From the NCBI GenBank assembly GCA_028554645.1, contig JAQOOI010000074.1:682001-746000 (forward strand): 64,000 bases of DNA, given 5' to 3'. Numbering within the stretch: position 1 is the first letter of the stretch; every line of letters begins with the position of its first letter. A program made the position numbers and the translations under genes. The DNA comes from Omphalotus guepiniiformis. Taxonomy: Eukaryota > Basidiomycota > Agaricomycetes > Agaricales > Omphalotaceae. Under the pieces are notes generated by a model, which was not told the origin of the DNA, did no database searches, and saw only the letters and a list, made by a program, of their open reading frames with translations. This document shows positions 23,431 through 36,261 of this stretch, in pieces.

Positions 23431-24389
23431 ATGGCTACCGTCGCTGTCATTGCCGCAGGTGCGATGGGTTCAGCAGTAGGCCGCCGCCTCGTGCAGAATG
23501 GTTGCATCGTATGGACCAATCTCGATGGCCGTTCAGCTGCAACTCGTCGTCGAGCAGCAGAATGTGGGATGAAGGACGTACCGCTTTCGCAGATCGCTGC
23601 GCAGGCCAATTACCTACTGAGCATCTTGCCACCAAGTAACGCGTTCTCATTCGCCGAGGAGTTCTTGCGGATATCACATGCAGGCAGCCAACAAGCTAGA
23701 ACAGAACCGTTGGTGTTTGTCGATTGCAACGCCGTTAACCCTGTTACCATGAAGAAGATGGGCGGTCTGTTCGCACAGTTCTCGAATCTAATACAATTCG
23801 TGGACAGCGGTATCATTGGAGGGCCACCAAAGGATGAATATAATCCGACTTTCTACGCATCAGCAGCGGACGAGAAAGTGCTAGAAAGGTTTGGTGTACT
23901 GTCCAAGTATGGGTTGAAAACATCACTCTTGAAAGGTGGTGACGGTGTCGGGGACGCAAGCGCACTGAAGATGTCTTATGCTGTGAGTGAAAAGAATAGG
24001 TTTGATGCCAGGTCCGCCTGCATACTAAACTTACGTATCGGCAGGGGATCACAAAAGGAACCACTGCGATAATTACGACCATGATATTAGCGGCACAAGC
24101 CGCATCGCCAGCAACAGCAGAGGCACTGCTGAATGAACTGAGCTATTCGCAGCCTCAAGTTTTGCGCCGAATCATTGGGGGCGTGCCGTCCATGCTTCCC
24201 AAGGCGTACCGGTGGGTGGGTGAGATGGAAGAGATAGCTGAATTTGTAGGGGAAGGCGAAGGAGAAACCTATAAAGGAATTGCAAAGCTATATTCGAGAA
24301 TTGAACGGTCGTTGAAGGAAGATGGTGAAGACATTCGAGTACTAAGAAAATTTGTAGAAGAAGCGAGCAAGAAAGAAGTGAAGAAATAA
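23431..24389 (+). CDS. NAD(P)-binding 6-phosphogluconate dehydrogenase-like protein with DUF1932
   Basis: Two exons joined by a 63-nt intron after LKMSYA. The N-terminus is a Rossmann fold with the dinucleotide loop VAVIAAGAMGSAVGRRL, where the classic GxGxxG is altered to AGAMGS. The beta-hydroxyacid dehydrogenase pattern continues with ILPPSNAFSF, VFVDCNAVNPVT and DSGIIGGPP, in the place of the usual substrate loop. The C-terminal part (AIITTMILAAQAASPATAEA and the Glu-rich end) fits DUF1932, often fused to 6PGDH-NAD domains in fungi. It probably reduces or oxidises a small hydroxyacid; the substrate is unknown. Alpha-helical charged residues close the protein (KEVKK). Confidence 0.86.
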
Positions 24390-24592
24390 TAGTAATACTA
24401 AACAGAATTGTTATGGATTGTATTGCATCGTCTTAGAAAAATTAAACGATATCTCTTTCTACTTCTTTCCCTCCCACTACCCCGTCTTCTTCTTTTCTTT
24501 TCTTTTCAGTTCGACAAAAGGAACTCAAATTATTTGAATACTTACCTGTCTTTACTGTGGCGTCCACAGTCGCAATCAATCATTTTTAGCAC

Positions 24593-27500
24593 ATGTCGAT
24601 AATGGCGGAAACCCCTTCGTCCTCAGGTCCTTCTTTGCCCCCTCCATCAGACCCGAAATCTCAGGATCTCTTTCGTCAACCATCGTCTTCATCTATCAAG
24701 GGAAAGTCTCCAGATCATGGTTCCCGTTCTGCCACCGCCACCCCACAGAAATCAAGCCTCAGATCCCGTCCGTCCAAGAGCTCAATTCCAGGAAGTCAAG
24801 ACCCGGAGGAAACTGCTTGGGGTTCTAATTTCTGGGTAACCTTGGTTGACCCTCAGGTGCGCGATAAGCTGTCTATGCACATGAGGCAAACGAGATTGAA
24901 CGCCTTGACAGACGCAAACATCCTTCTTCGCGTGTCCGGCTACCGGCCAAGTGAGTTGGGATGCCCCAGTCGGGAATTTCGTGTAAGCCGTCCTTTTTTT
25001 CAAGAAACATGAAGTAATAGTAATTATCGCGTTCCAGATTACCTCCAAGTGCGGATGGAGAATGGTGGGAGCTAAGTGATGACTCTCGTGGTGGCTTGCC
25101 GTATTATTACCAGACTAAGACGGGAGAGACGGTTTGGGAGCGCCCTGAAGGTTTTGTAATACCTTTGGGTATAATACAGGTCAGCCACAGCAATGTAACA
25201 AACTATACGTGGCGTCTCACAAATCACCATAGAATTCCGCACTTGGTCGACGTCTCTCAAACCGTTTATCTCAGTCCATACCTACCAACGCTGCTTCAGC
25301 AGTCGGTAACATGGCACAAACTCCTGAAAAATACTCTTACCGACGCTCGCAGACGTATACGAATGGCCAAGACTCCGGGGAATTCCAGTCCCGAAAACCT
25401 TACTCGAGCCAGTCACCGAATAAATCACCCTTGCAATCAGGAAAGAAACAGAATAGCGCTATGCGGCGGTCGATGTCCAGCGAGCAGTATAGTAATCTCA
25501 GTCACGGAACCTCACTCCGACCCCACGGCCTTGGCCAACAATTACCTCCCATTCCTGCGTCTCCGTACGGTACGGATGCATCCGCACCTGCGACTCCAGC
25601 TTCATCGCGTCAATCTTTAAACTCTCAGAACTCTCCTCCAAGATCCAAGTCGCGTCCCAGAGTGTCAAACGGAAGTGGCAAGAATACTCCAAGTGGAAGA
25701 GAGACGCCAGACTCGCCCTCTCGCGCAAGATCAAAATCATCTTCCTACGTATCGCACAGGCCTCCACAGCCTCAAAGCTTGAGCGTCGCTATTGAGCTGC
25801 TCACTAGTTCCCAGTCTGATAGCGGAGTGTCTGTGCCAAAAGGCACCGCCGAGAGCTCTAAAGAAAGCTCGCCGGGAGATGATACGGAAAATCTCTCTCT
25901 GAAGATCCCTTCAACACGCCTGTCGCACAGTACACCCCCATCTCCAAGGAGACCTATTCCCGCAGTACCAAGCATTGGCAATGCTCGCTCAGGCCGGAAC
26001 GTTTCAGCACCGAATATCGCTGGAAAAGGAATCAGCGCTCCTATACTAAACCACGGTATATATGTTACCTTTAGCCAGTCTCCTTGTTTAACAATACATT
26101 TCCTAGCCGCGACTTTGGATATGAGTCCCGTAAAAGACCGCGCCGCTGGAAAACCGATACCAGTAGAACCTCGGATACCCCTACATCGAACTCCAACAAC
26201 GACGATGAGCACTGGGTAATGAGTTCATTCTTCACTATATTTACTTTCAAGTATAACATTCCCGCTTCAGAACATACCCTGTGCTCCCTCAAGACCTTGC
26301 TTCCGATATTCTACAATTCTCAGAATCCGACTACGCAAAACAATACTTTTCCAAACACAGCATCGGATTCATTTTCAAGCGACGCATTCCTGTCGCGCAG
26401 CTGATGGCCTGGCAGAAGGCGAGCGAATCTATAGATCTGACGATGGCATGAAATTTGACGGGCACTTTGACTCTAGGCGCCGTTGACCTCACCTTTACTT
26501 ACCTTAAATCGCTCCCTTCACCGAGACGCGGTGAAAGTGTTCAAAGTAATACAACATATCATGGGTGATCGGGAGCGTGATAGGGCGGTAAATGTGCGCA
26601 TGCCCGCCGACACTCATGTCTCTACCGTTGCTTCTATCAACGCCTCTACCACGTCTCTATCGAGTTCAACTAGTAGTATATTAGAGGAAGAACGATGGCT
26701 TCTAGGGGAAGGTATAACCCATGGTGAGATAAGAGATGAGATTTACTGCCAAGTAATGAAGCAGCTCAACAAGAATCCGAACCCGTAAGATATATCTGTC
26801 TTTTTGTTTCATGGATGCTGACACACAAAGGTAATTCTTCCGTAGGGAGAGCGTCTTCAAGGGATGGCAGCTGCTTTGTGTAATGGTGATCACATTTCCG
26901 CCATCGAAGAATTTTGAAACATATCTACGATCGTTTATGCAAAAGCACACATCAATTCAGGTGCGCTTCAAAGGTTAAATGTTAAGAGTCGACCCTGATG
27001 TTTAAAGTAGGAGGGTCGATTAGATGTCATGGCCAAATATTGTCTCCGTCGCCTTGACTTCATTTCAAAAAAGGGGCCCAGAGGGAAATCGCCCACGACA
27101 ACCGAAATTGAGACTGCTTCGGATGCGTCCGTTCGTCGCTTTCTTTCTGTTTTATACGACTTTAACGTCCTGCTTGCCGGCATATAGGATGCGGCGTTCA
27201 ACCCTTCAACGTTTGGCGAATCTTTAGACGCCATCATACGCCTACAGCAGCGGAATTACCCTCAGCAGATGATTCCCATTATACTACCATTTCTTGCCGA
27301 TGGTATTCTTGCGCTGGGAGGTACCAAGTCTGAGGGTATCTTTCGGGTTCCAGGAGATAGCGACAGCGTTTCAGAGTTGAAGCTGCGTATCGATCGCGGG
27401 TACTATAACCTGGATGGAGTGGATGATCCTCATATCTTGGCTTCTCTGATGAAGCTTTGGTTGAGGGAGCTCTGCGATCCACTCATACCAGAGGAAATGT

Positions 27501-27938
27501 ACAACGAATGCGTTATGAACTCCAAAGACCCTGGAGCTTGCGTGCATATTGTTCAGCGCCTCCCGACGATCAACCGTCGAGTTGTGCTCTTCGTCATTAG
27601 CTTTTTGCAGCTCTTCCTTGAAGAGAAAGTTCAGAGCATTACGAAAATGACGCCCGCAAACCTCGCCCTTGTCATGGCGCCGAATTTGCTGCGCTGTAGT
27701 TCAGACTCGACTGCCATCGTTTTCACAAACGCTCAGTAAGATCATTCCTCATAAATCAAAGACATGTACTGACAATCTTGGTTCTAGATATGAGCAGATA
27801 TTTGTTTACAATCTTCTCTTGCATCTCAAATGTGGAGAGACCGACGCCGAATATGCACCAGTGCATGGTTTCGGTGCTGTAGAGCCATCCCCCGCTCCTA
27901 GAAAATCCAAGTCTAGAGCTCGCCCACAAAATCATTAA
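24593..27938 (+). CDS. Rho GTPase-activating protein with WW and MyTH4 domains
   Basis: A large multidomain signalling protein. A Ser/Pro-rich start is followed by a WW-like repeat (QTSFFACPATGQVSWDAP) and a standard WW domain (GGLPYYYQTKTGETVWERP). A long disordered Ser/Pro region comes next. The MyTH4 domain is recognisable by AVKVFKVIQHIMGD, ITHGEIRDEIYCQVMKQL and GWQLLCVMVITFPPSKNFE. The RhoGAP domain ends the protein: SEGIFRVPGDSDSV carries the catalytic arginine finger, then LASLMKLWLRELCDPLIP and MTPANLALVMAPNLL. It should switch off Rho-family GTPases in polarity or septation. Start 24593 or 24602. It is convergent with the Mtf2-like gene. Confidence 0.9.
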
Positions 27939-28222
27939 TTAATCCGTTGTATTGACATTGATTCTATCTATTTCGCTCGTTAATCCGTAATTCACTACAT
28001 TATTGTATTTCGTCCTTGTTTTCTTGCATTGGATTGGATGTTTCTAATTTTCTTGCATCAGGCTGTTTCTTGTTTTCTTCATTCAATTCCCAATTCTCAT
28101 TGTATGTATTTAGACCTGCGGGACACTACTCGTGAAATCATCACACATTGCTATAGTATACCCCACAACCCTTCGTTCAATTCAGCTCATACAATTCATG
28201 ATATGGATATTGTATTAAAACA

Positions 28223-29511
28223 CTATCTATCAAGTCTGGTATCTTTGCGCTCGCTCGGAAACCTGTCCCATTCATCGAACCCCCAGTCGTCATCTTCGTC
28301 CTTCTTCGAGGATGTTTTCCAGTCATCCCATCTCCTGTTTTCTGCTGATGCTGAAGAATGGACATCTGGTTTTGCCACGAACCCTTCAATCTTTGCTAGC
28401 ATAGACCACATCTCCCCATTTCCTAAGCTATCCTCTTCGAGCCACACATTGCGTTCGCCAACCTCGCGACGTACTTGCTCAACGACCTTGCGGGTACCAT
28501 TGTCTATGTCTACGCCGTTGACTGTCATTTCCTGTAACGCATCATGCACTCCTTTTAGGTCGCGGAAACACGTCCACTTGGTTTTGAGAAGCTCGTTATA
28601 GGCCATCGTCGAGCAACCAAAGACGTAAGACGCGATAGACAAGTGTCGAGCATGGTCGAAGATGAATACAGCGAGGTTAGGATCGTGATATTTGTCCCGG
28701 AAAGTCTGCATGAGAAGTGCTATGACATGCGGATACGTTGGAGACTGTAACATGATTGTATCTGTCGTGCCATTTTCAAGAGCCTCCCGGGACGCTTTTT
28801 CATACTGCTCCGATTCGGCAAACACCTCTCGCATTGCCCAGTCCAGAAGCTGTTGGTCAGTGTCACACAAATCCATCTGCTCCTTCTTGCGATCTAGCAT
28901 CTCGTCCTCCTCCGTTGACCACTTCATCCTTTTAGAGTGCCGACGTAACTTCCCGAAAAGGTCCCCAAAGTCACCACCTTTGCCAATATCGACATCGGAT
29001 TTCGAGTCGCTGTCCCGTGCCTTCTTTTCTGAAACAGCGTCGAAAATCATGGTGAACATGTCGTCGAATGCGCTGAGCTCGCGTGCTGTCATTTGTTGTC
29101 TACGAGTACGGCGCTGCCCTTGAGAACGAAGAGGATTTCGCAATGTGGATGGGAGAAGCGGGGGCATATTGTTGATATCCTTGAATACATGGTCCCATGC
29201 AGATTCTTCGGAAAATATTGACTTTGGTTTGAAAGATTTACTAAGTCTGAAATGAGAACCTGAAGTATACGAGACACGAGGTATATATACTCACGAAGAG
29301 CTTGCAGAGTTGGTCGTACTAGACGTGGAGTTGTTTCTCTGCGAGTCTATACGAGCATAGTTTCGGGCAAGCAGTTCATGGGTTAGCAACACACTGCAGC
29401 ATGTAGTTGACGGTCCTATAGAAAAGTACTCCATAAGCAGGCCATAGGGTTCATACGACAAAGGTGGTAGATACCTGACACAGAGCAAAACCTGTTCGCA
29501 AGTCGAAGCAT
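28223..29511 (-). CDS. Mtf2-like mitochondrial RNA-processing protein
   Basis: The N-terminal exon begins MLRLANRFCSVSG, basic and free of acidic residues, consistent with mitochondrial import. Two short introns lead to SIFSEESAWDHVFKDI and the main exon. That exon holds LSAFDDMFTMIFDAV, LDWAMREVFAESEQYE and YPHVIALLMQTFRDKYHDPN with LAVFIFDHARHLSIASYVFG. This pattern matches the Mtf2-like C-terminal domain; yeast Mtf2 (Nam1) supports mitochondrial transcript processing and translation. The C-terminal tail is acidic and Trp-rich (DDDWGFDEWDRF). The assignment rests on motif order in one long exon; the exact role in a basidiomycete is inferred. Confidence 0.8.
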
Positions 29512-29824
29512 TTGCGAAAGCAGAAGAATTGAGCCTTTTCAGTCAGAATATCCCGGCCCAGTCCGGGCCGACGTGAGGACTCAATTTGTTGCCGGCCTTT
29601 TCCATAGTCTGGCAGGCACAGCCTGGCACACCTCTAAGTTTTAACGCTCAACAGTGACACAACAATTACTCTTCGACCAGGGCGATGTTTCAATACAAGC
29701 TGAACAGTAGATGATTCTGGGATCTCGATCTCAATACGGTTGCCCGTTCTGCCACTAGTTCTCCTTCGTACAATATACAGATTGACACATATAAAAACTT
29801 GTTACACAGAATGTCCAACATGGC
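29512..29824. other. Intergenic region, no gene recognised
   Basis: About 310 bp between the Mtf2-like start and the P450 stop. It should hold the Mtf2-like promoter and the P450 3' UTR. It contains GGCCGG/CCGGGCC-rich patches near 29550-29600, but no gene. Confidence 0.5.
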
Positions 29825-32045
29825 TTACTCTCTAGCCGCAACTGTCACTCTCAGAGGGAGATTCTCACCTTTAATCTCCTCGCCTTCAAGAGTGGGTATC
29901 ATAACGAGACACGCTTCCCTTCGCAGTCGATCCAAATCCTTCGTCGGTCCTAGCTCAAATTTGTTGATGATCTCCACAAGAAGGGACTGCACTTCATAAA
30001 GGGCAAATCTCCATCCAACACAAGTCCTAATGCCTGCGGCAAACGTAAGTCTAAAATACACGAGTCAAACCTTATCAGCGACGAATTCTGGAGAATTGAC
30101 AATACTTACAGGTTTCCATAAACGCCCAAGGTAGGTCCTTTTCTGTCCGATCCTCTGAACCATCTTTCTGGGTTGTAGATGTCAGCATCATATCCGAAAA
30201 CGTCTTTATTCCTGCATCATAAGATTATTAGCTCCACTTGGAAGCGGAAAAGAAGGACCGGCTTGCCTATTATACGCTGCAATGGATAGCACGATCTTCG
30301 TGCCCTTCGCTATAGGCAACTTATTGATAACTTCCCCCGTGGAGGTGACGATTGGCTTCGCAAGCGGGAGTACATCATCCCGGCCCGCTTGTCGATAGTT
30401 CTGGTATAACGCAGGATGGAATCTCATGGATTCCTACGAATATGAAGAATGGCAATATAACGTCAGTGCAATGTCTTGTGAGAATCATGCGAACAGTTTA
30501 CCTTCAGGACGGCGGCCATGTAGGTCATGTTATCCAAATCAGCAGGCGTGAAATCCGCACCACCGCGCTTTTGTATCGCTGCCTCGGTTGCTCGAATTTC
30601 TTCCCGGAGCTTACTCTGCACATCGGGGTGCCGAGCGAGTTCTAAGAGAACCCATGTGAGAGTCGTTGCGCTGGTTTCATGGCCGGCAAGTAGAAGTGTC
30701 CTCATCGATGCCAGCATTTCTTCTTCCGTGAGTTTGCTTGCTGCATCTTCTGAGGCGTTGGCTTTGACTATGAATGCCGTCAAGAAATTATCACAGGATC
30801 CGAGGTGAAGGTCATTACCTAGCAAACTCAAGACGTCCTTGCTACCTTTGCCTTGAGTGAGCTCTTCAGTTTTCATATCGATGAGTGACTTTGCAACCTC
30901 GTTCGCCAGTTTAGCAGTGTGGCGAGCATGTACCATCCGTCTGCTGCGGGAATACTTTGATAATAACTGGAGATACCACACCGGCATAACTGTCTGCATG
31001 AAAATAGTTTGACGCGAAGGTTGACCGAGCGTGTCTGACCTAGACTTGCTGTCAGTATCAAAAGGCAGGTGCAACTGAACGAGAGCGAACATCAAACCAA
31101 AGTATGCCTTCATGAAGGCATTTTCTTTCTCTTCTAAAGCGCCAAAATGGTAATCGAAGGCCGCTGTGGAGGGAAAACTCAGACCACTCCTAGGACCCGA
31201 CAGTATATCTCCTACCTCCTCCAATCGAATCCATTGTAGCCCTGGAAAGCCAGGAGGCTACGTTCAATTCTGCTGACTGGTCCGGAGAGCTAGCGAGCAG
31301 GTCGTTCCATTGTGCGGCAAGCTATGAAAAAACAACTGTTTGCTTCGGTTCATAGCTTCAATACCGGGACATACATCAGAAGCAACACGGCGAAATATGG
31401 GCACAAAGGCCTTTGATTCGGGGGCTTATTAGAATGGTCAGTAGCAAATTCTTTTTTTGGGGAAGGAATGGTAACATACCCCCAAAGCCTGGCAGCATGA
31501 CTTTTCTCTGTCGTTTGTGTATATCGCCTATCCTCAATTGTGAGTTGAATCACAACAGGGAGTGAGACGAGCCTGGAGCAGTATTCCATACCGTCAGCCC
31601 ATAACAGTCCTCTGCCCATGAGAACCCTGCTGATCTCAGTTCGTTCTCGCCATTTTGGATATGCATATCCTATTAAGAGCGAGTTAGTCATTGGCGACGC
31701 GGCGGAGGGCTCTACCAACCGGATGTGTGGCAGATGTATTGGAGAGCCTTGGGGTCCGAGATAACTAGACGGTCTTCACCAAAGACAGCCTTGATGCGGA
31801 CGACATCACCAAACTGGCTCTGCCATTTGAAGTCGGGGACGCCAGCTTGGCTTTGGAAGAGCTCGGGAAGGTTTCCTATTGATTTTCGTAGTTTGAGCGG
31901 CCCCTCCGATTATCAGCACAAACAACTACTGACCCATGATGAAGGACTCCGGCTCAGGACCTGGGACATGAGCGATAGAAATTCGGGTGATCCGCCTGTA
32001 AATTCCATAGACGATTGTGAAACAGCTAATTGCGAATACTAGCAT
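29825..32045 (-). CDS. Cytochrome P450 monooxygenase
   Basis: A full P450 in about nine exons. The first exon has a hydrophobic anchor (MLVFAISCFTIVYGIY) and the hinge VPGPEPES. Then come LPELFQSQAGVPDFKWQSQF, the B-C region KRQRKVMLPGFG, the I-helix oxygen-binding motif AGHETSATTL, the ExxR motif (ESMRFHP), a PERW motif and the heme loop FAAGIRTCVGWRFA with the axial cysteine. These show a class II, ER-anchored enzyme. Such P450s are very numerous in Agaricomycetes, and the substrate cannot be told. The start at 32045 is the only ATG in frame before the anchor. The neighbouring genes give no hint of a biosynthetic cluster. Confidence 0.9.
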
Positions 32046-32550
32046 GAACAACTGAAGAATCTCATCAGCTCTATACCCTCTAGATCTATTGTCACCGTAC
32101 CGGTGAACCCTTCAGTGGGTTTAAGCTCAGAACTTGCTCCAGCAGAGAATCTTGGAGTTTGTGGTTACCCATCGGAAATGCAGGCTGGGGGGGAATATGA
32201 TTTAGTTGCGGGTGGGTGAAGATGGCATAGTATCATCCCCTAATTTAAGTTAGTCCAGCGGGAACTCGGCGTATAAAATGTTCTAGCGATGCTTCATGTG
32301 ACAAACGAGCACGTTCTAGTACAACTAGAAGTGGAACTGTACCCCATGGCACCCAACATGGCATACCGGGAATATCCTTTGGGGATTACGACATGAACAT
32401 CTGAAGCTTCTCAGGCAAACTTATTAGGAAGGGAGTCCGGAGTTGTTGATATGTATAGACTTACAGGACCTTGATTAATTACAGTAGATTGTTCTATTAA
32501 TATGTGGGGTATTTGAATATCAACCACTGCCTTTCAGAGCGTGGGCCTCC
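32046..32550. other. Intergenic region, no gene recognised
   Basis: About 500 bp upstream of the P450 and downstream of the BTB gene, AT-rich near 32440-32520. No coding segment is supported. A TATAAAA at about 32273 faces right and has no gene to serve. Confidence 0.5.
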
Positions 32551-33740
32551 TCAACTCGTGGGAGGAGGAGAGTTTTCGTCAGGCGCTTCCTCCATCCAAG
32601 GCGAAACAGCATGTTTGTGCATTCTGTGCACGGTCGGCCAGTCGTCATAACCCATACAATCGGGTATCGTATCGAAAGCCTCGGTGTAACATTCCGCAAT
32701 GGCATTCGTAAAGTACGCCCGACATGTATCGCATAGATGCTGGGTGAACATATGCGTGGCTTCGGGGGAAAGCATCGTGAGGGCGTCTGTTCTATCGTAG
32801 AAGAAGCTATCCTCATTTTCCATGAAGTCCAGACGCATATTCTCGAGAAATTCGTAGCAATTGTATCCGAAGTGCAGACGCTGATCATCGCATCCGTGCA
32901 CTGGCCCCCCTTCGTGATGCCTGAATAGCCATTGGAAGAGAATCTCGCGACGTGTTTGAATGAGGTTTTGCCGTGCGCATAAAACGATGTATTTATCGTC
33001 GTCGCTCAATTTCTCTACCACTCCGTCTGGCCCTTTAACGCCAAAAATAATGTCTTGAATGGACAGCTGCGCTGCGTAGTAGAACGCCATTGGTAGATAT
33101 ATGGGTGTCTGGCATTCCTTGAAAGCATTGATTGCATGGATAGGGAAGTGACGGAGGAAGAGATCCTTTGGCATAGTGAGGCCCATAATGAGTGGTAGGG
33201 TCGCTGGGACGACATCGTGCTCTACACCACAAGGGAACATCAAATGTAGAGCACGCCCTGCTTTACGGCGAATTAGGGGAAGATCCAGCCTCGTTCCGAC
33301 CTTTAGAAGAGCAATGGCAGCCGAGAAATGTATCCCCAATTGGCCGGCCTTCTCTTGAATGAGATGTCTAGCAGCAACGAAGAGAGATAAGTAATCTGAA
33401 ATATGTGCTTGAGAAGTGCTTCGACTCACATGCGGCCGTAAATGAAATCAAGCAAGTAACGAAACTCAGCTGGACTAACGTTGTACATATCGCAGCGCGG
33501 TAAATCGCCTATTTTTTCTGGGTTATCCGGCTGGGGAAGAGAGAACATGTCGTGGAAGAGTCCGGTCTGTTGTTTCAGCTTGGAAGTGTGTGCACAGAAA
33601 AGAGTATTGTCGACTTTGAGCAATATATCACCGTCATTATCAGAGTACACTGGGTCGTAGAGGTATTCCTCTGTTGTTTGTGTCGTAGACGGGATTTCCA
33701 TGGGTGTAGAATCGAATTCGTGGATTTGGCGGGGGATCAA
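32551..33740 (-). CDS. BTB/POZ-domain protein
   Basis: Two exons. The N-terminus is a BTB fold: DPVYSDNDGDILLKVDNTLFC, then AHTSKLKQQTGLFHDMFSL and VSPAEFRYLLDFIYG. The intron follows YGR. The rest (about 290 residues) is the helical tail common in basidiomycete BTB proteins: YLSLFVAARHLI, LDLPLIRRKAGRALHLMFP and MAFYYAAQLSIQDI, with a late Cys/His-containing stretch (HLCDTCRAYFTNAIAEC). BTB domains mediate dimerisation and often cullin-3 adaptor roles; which applies here is not visible. It ends PDENSPPPTS. Large numbers of such proteins of unknown function exist in these fungi. Confidence 0.83.
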
Positions 33741-33983
33741 GAGGATTCATGTTGTTATAGAGGCAATTATATGGAAAACAAGGAGTGGACCAAGCGATAT
33801 GTCAGCTTTGCTATTGTTCTACGAATGTGGTCCAAGTGTTACCGAAAATGTTCATTTGTATCCAAATCCGGTACTTGACGCGTGGTTTGGCCGGATGGGC
33901 GCGTAAGCTTTGTCTGCCTTGTTCTGGCTGTTTACTTATTTACATTCCTTCTATTCAACTCTCATTTATCTAATACTGCTCAC

Positions 33984-34236
33984 ATGGAGCGTACAGCAGC
34001 ACCTTCACAACCAAAAGACTGCATCACTTGCAGGATTGTTGGTACTGGCACTTTTGCCACCGTCGGTACCTATGCTCTTTGGCAATCGCGAGCAGTCGCT
34101 CCTGGCACTCCGTTTCAAAAGCGCCTAATGGCAGCTACTGGGGTGGGTGAGTCATATTGTCTTTTGGTTTTATGTAGCATATCTTTACTGCGTGTCAGGC
34201 TTATTGATCGCAGGTGGTTTCCGGTGGTTTAAATAG
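33984..34236 (+). CDS. Small DMAC1/Dmo2-like membrane protein
   Basis: About 65 residues after removal of one intron. The first exon reads KDCITCRIVGTGTFATVG followed by TYALWQSR, and the second LLIAGGFRWFK. The Cys-x2-Cys-Arg start, the Gly-rich hydrophobic helix, the central arginine and a second Gly-rich helix match the distal membrane-arm assembly component 1-like family, which takes part in complex I assembly in mammals. The donor GGTGAGTC and the acceptor TGTCAG give a clean frame join. The start ATG at 33984 has short hydrophilic codons before the motif. It is too small for high certainty, but the motif is distinctive. Confidence 0.75.
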
Positions 34237-34349
34237 GTGGCAGTTTGTGAAGGTGCCTATACTCGCACAGTCTCCAAGAGTTCTCATGAATGCTATTTTG
34301 CCCCAGTCTGTATATCGTACACAGCTCAATGTCTTCTCATATTCGTCAC

Positions 34350-35537
34350 CTAAGAGTGGGTGAATTGTGCCTTTCTCTTTTCAGCAAAAGCGGCCATTCC
34401 TAGGAAGCATATTAGAACTCAGGTACTCGAGCCAAAGCCTCAAAACGCTACCTTCTTTCTGGTCCTTTGTCGCAAATAAACCGTGGAAAATCCGCCTTTC
34501 GAATCTGAGACCTTCTGCCAATGTCATCTCATATCCTACGAAGGGAGTGAAATGAATATCGAGCCCTAGATGAGAAAGTCAAAATTTACGCACCAGCATT
34601 CACCACCTCTTTCCCAGCTTGTACTGCAATTTGGCCCTTGCTGGCGATCAACTTGGCCATTTCAATCGCTTCCTCTACTACCTTTCCTTCGCCTTCTCCC
34701 ACGACCCGGCTGATCATACCCCACTGCTCAGCTTCTTGCGCCGATACGTTTCGACCTGTGAGCACCATTTCCATCGCACGAGACTTTCCAATGGACCGAA
34801 CGAGTCGCTGCGATCCTCCTCCTCCAGGAATGACACCCAAGTTTATTTCGGGCTGGCCAAATTTCGCGGTAGGAGAGGCAAGGATTATATCACACATCAA
34901 CGCAAGTTCACATCCCCCGCCGAGCTGCAAGCGTACTTAAATACACGAGAAGACTCTTTGAGATTAGAGAAACAGACTCACCGCCCAACCACTGACTGCT
35001 GCTATTACGGGTTTTTTGAGATTAGCCATCTGAGCCCAATTCTCGAGGAAGTTACTTTTGTAGACATCAGAATCTGAACATATAGCTGTGTCAAGGGGAA
35101 ACTACGCGCAGAAAACCCTTTGAGATACTGACATTCCTTGTCTTTCATTTCCTTGATATCTGCTCCAGCTGCGTGACGTGTCAGGATTGAGAGCCAAGTT
35201 GAATAATGAACATGAATCCAAAGACAGCTAGCTTACCAGCGAATGCCTTCTCTGAGCCAGTCAAGACTATAGCGCCAATAGCATTGTCCGCATCGGCTTC
35301 AAACAGGGCCTTGTTCAGCTCAACGAACAGCGGGCTGCTCAGGGCATTCAGTGCTTTGGGCCTATTGAGAGTGATTAACGCGACTGAAGGGTCAGGGCGC
35401 GAAGTGAGGATGTATTCATATTGCCCTGTTGACATGAGCCGTACAGTTCCAGATAGAAATGAAGTCCGTCGAGCAAAAGAAACGTTCTTGAGCGTTGTGG
35501 GAGCGATTTGAAAGGTACGAGATATAAAATGGGACAT
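34350..35537 (-). CDS. Mitochondrial enoyl-CoA hydratase
   Basis: A crotonase-fold enzyme that adds water to enoyl-CoA in fatty acid or branched-chain oxidation. The presequence is basic and Ser/Thr-rich ([20 protein letters not shown]). The domain starts [16 protein letters not shown], with [19 protein letters not shown] for the oxyanion region. [17 protein letters not shown] carries the first catalytic glutamate, and [20 protein letters not shown] the second. The end is [19 protein letters not shown]. Seven exons are joined by short introns; the last stop is at 34350. The two catalytic glutamates are present, so it should be active, ECHS1-like. It lies near two YciI-like genes, but no operon logic applies. 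Confidence 0.93.
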
Positions 35538-35708
35538 CAGAAAGCGCGGAGAAATAGCTGAACGTTCGAGGTATGAGCTTGACTTGTCTGGGGTAACCGG
35601 CTTACTCGGTTACATATCTACCGGGCGCTACTTTATGTGCATCATGAATCTATTCACCGAGTGAACAACGGACTCTAACTATGTACTATTACAAGTTATT
35701 GCCTTCAT

Positions 35709-36261
35709 TCAAGGGAATGGGGTAGCAGGAAGAAAGGGCAGAAGCACCAGCCGTTCATGGTCCCACTGTCAACCATAGTCCGTCAACATAAAATGCAGAA
35801 ACGACGGAATTTGTGTGATTGAAGACTCACTACCCCAGACGTATAGTATATATCCGACTCGACCATCTTTTTGGCGTCAGCCAGACTCTTGGCTTCGTAC
35901 ACAATCCAAGATCCAAGAGCCTTGACTGGCGAATCTACCGACTCAACCGAATCTGGCGTCAACATCATGCCAGCTGCTTCTATCGGGGAGCATCAATACA
36001 AGATTAATCTATGCGCACGTCCGTTCTGTGATAGCAAAGCGTCTTACTTACGACTCCTGACTTGATGAGGGGAGAAATTTCTTCAAGATGCCGAGAGCGA
36101 ACTTGGAACCTCGGCGAATCCTTGCTATCTGGAGCATAGAGAATGAACTTGTGCAGCTTAGGTGACGAAGCGGCCCTAGACATGGGTCGTAATGCGCAGC
36201 CTAAAGAGATGTTGGGATAGCTCGCAGATACTCTGCCGATTCGCAGCAGATTTGAGAACAT
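35709..36261 (-). CDS. YciI-like (YCII-related) protein, copy 1
   Basis: A small ferredoxin-like-fold protein of about 130 residues after two introns. The first exon has a possible mitochondrial leader (MFSNLLRIGRVSASYPNIS), then KLHKFILYAPDSKDS and RSRHLEEISPLIKSGVV. The second has PVKALGSWIVYEAKSLADAK and KMVESDIYYTSGV. The last exon reads WDHERLVLLPFLPATPFP. The pattern of RxxH, GSxxxxEA and the terminal Trp-Asp matches YciI-related proteins of fungi, whose enzymatic role is unresolved. It is tandem with a second copy 160 bp away in the same orientation, with the same three-exon layout, so the pair arose by duplication. Confidence 0.85.

Noticed and set aside
24408..24602. Plus-strand frame before the RhoGAP gene
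   Set aside because: Pyrimidine-rich, low complexity and ending at the RhoGAP ATG; fits a leader sequence rather than a protein.
28029..28601. Plus-strand frame of 190 codons and the related frame at 28692-29123
   Set aside because: They are antisense shadows of the Mtf2-like exon, which has a recognisable domain on the minus strand.
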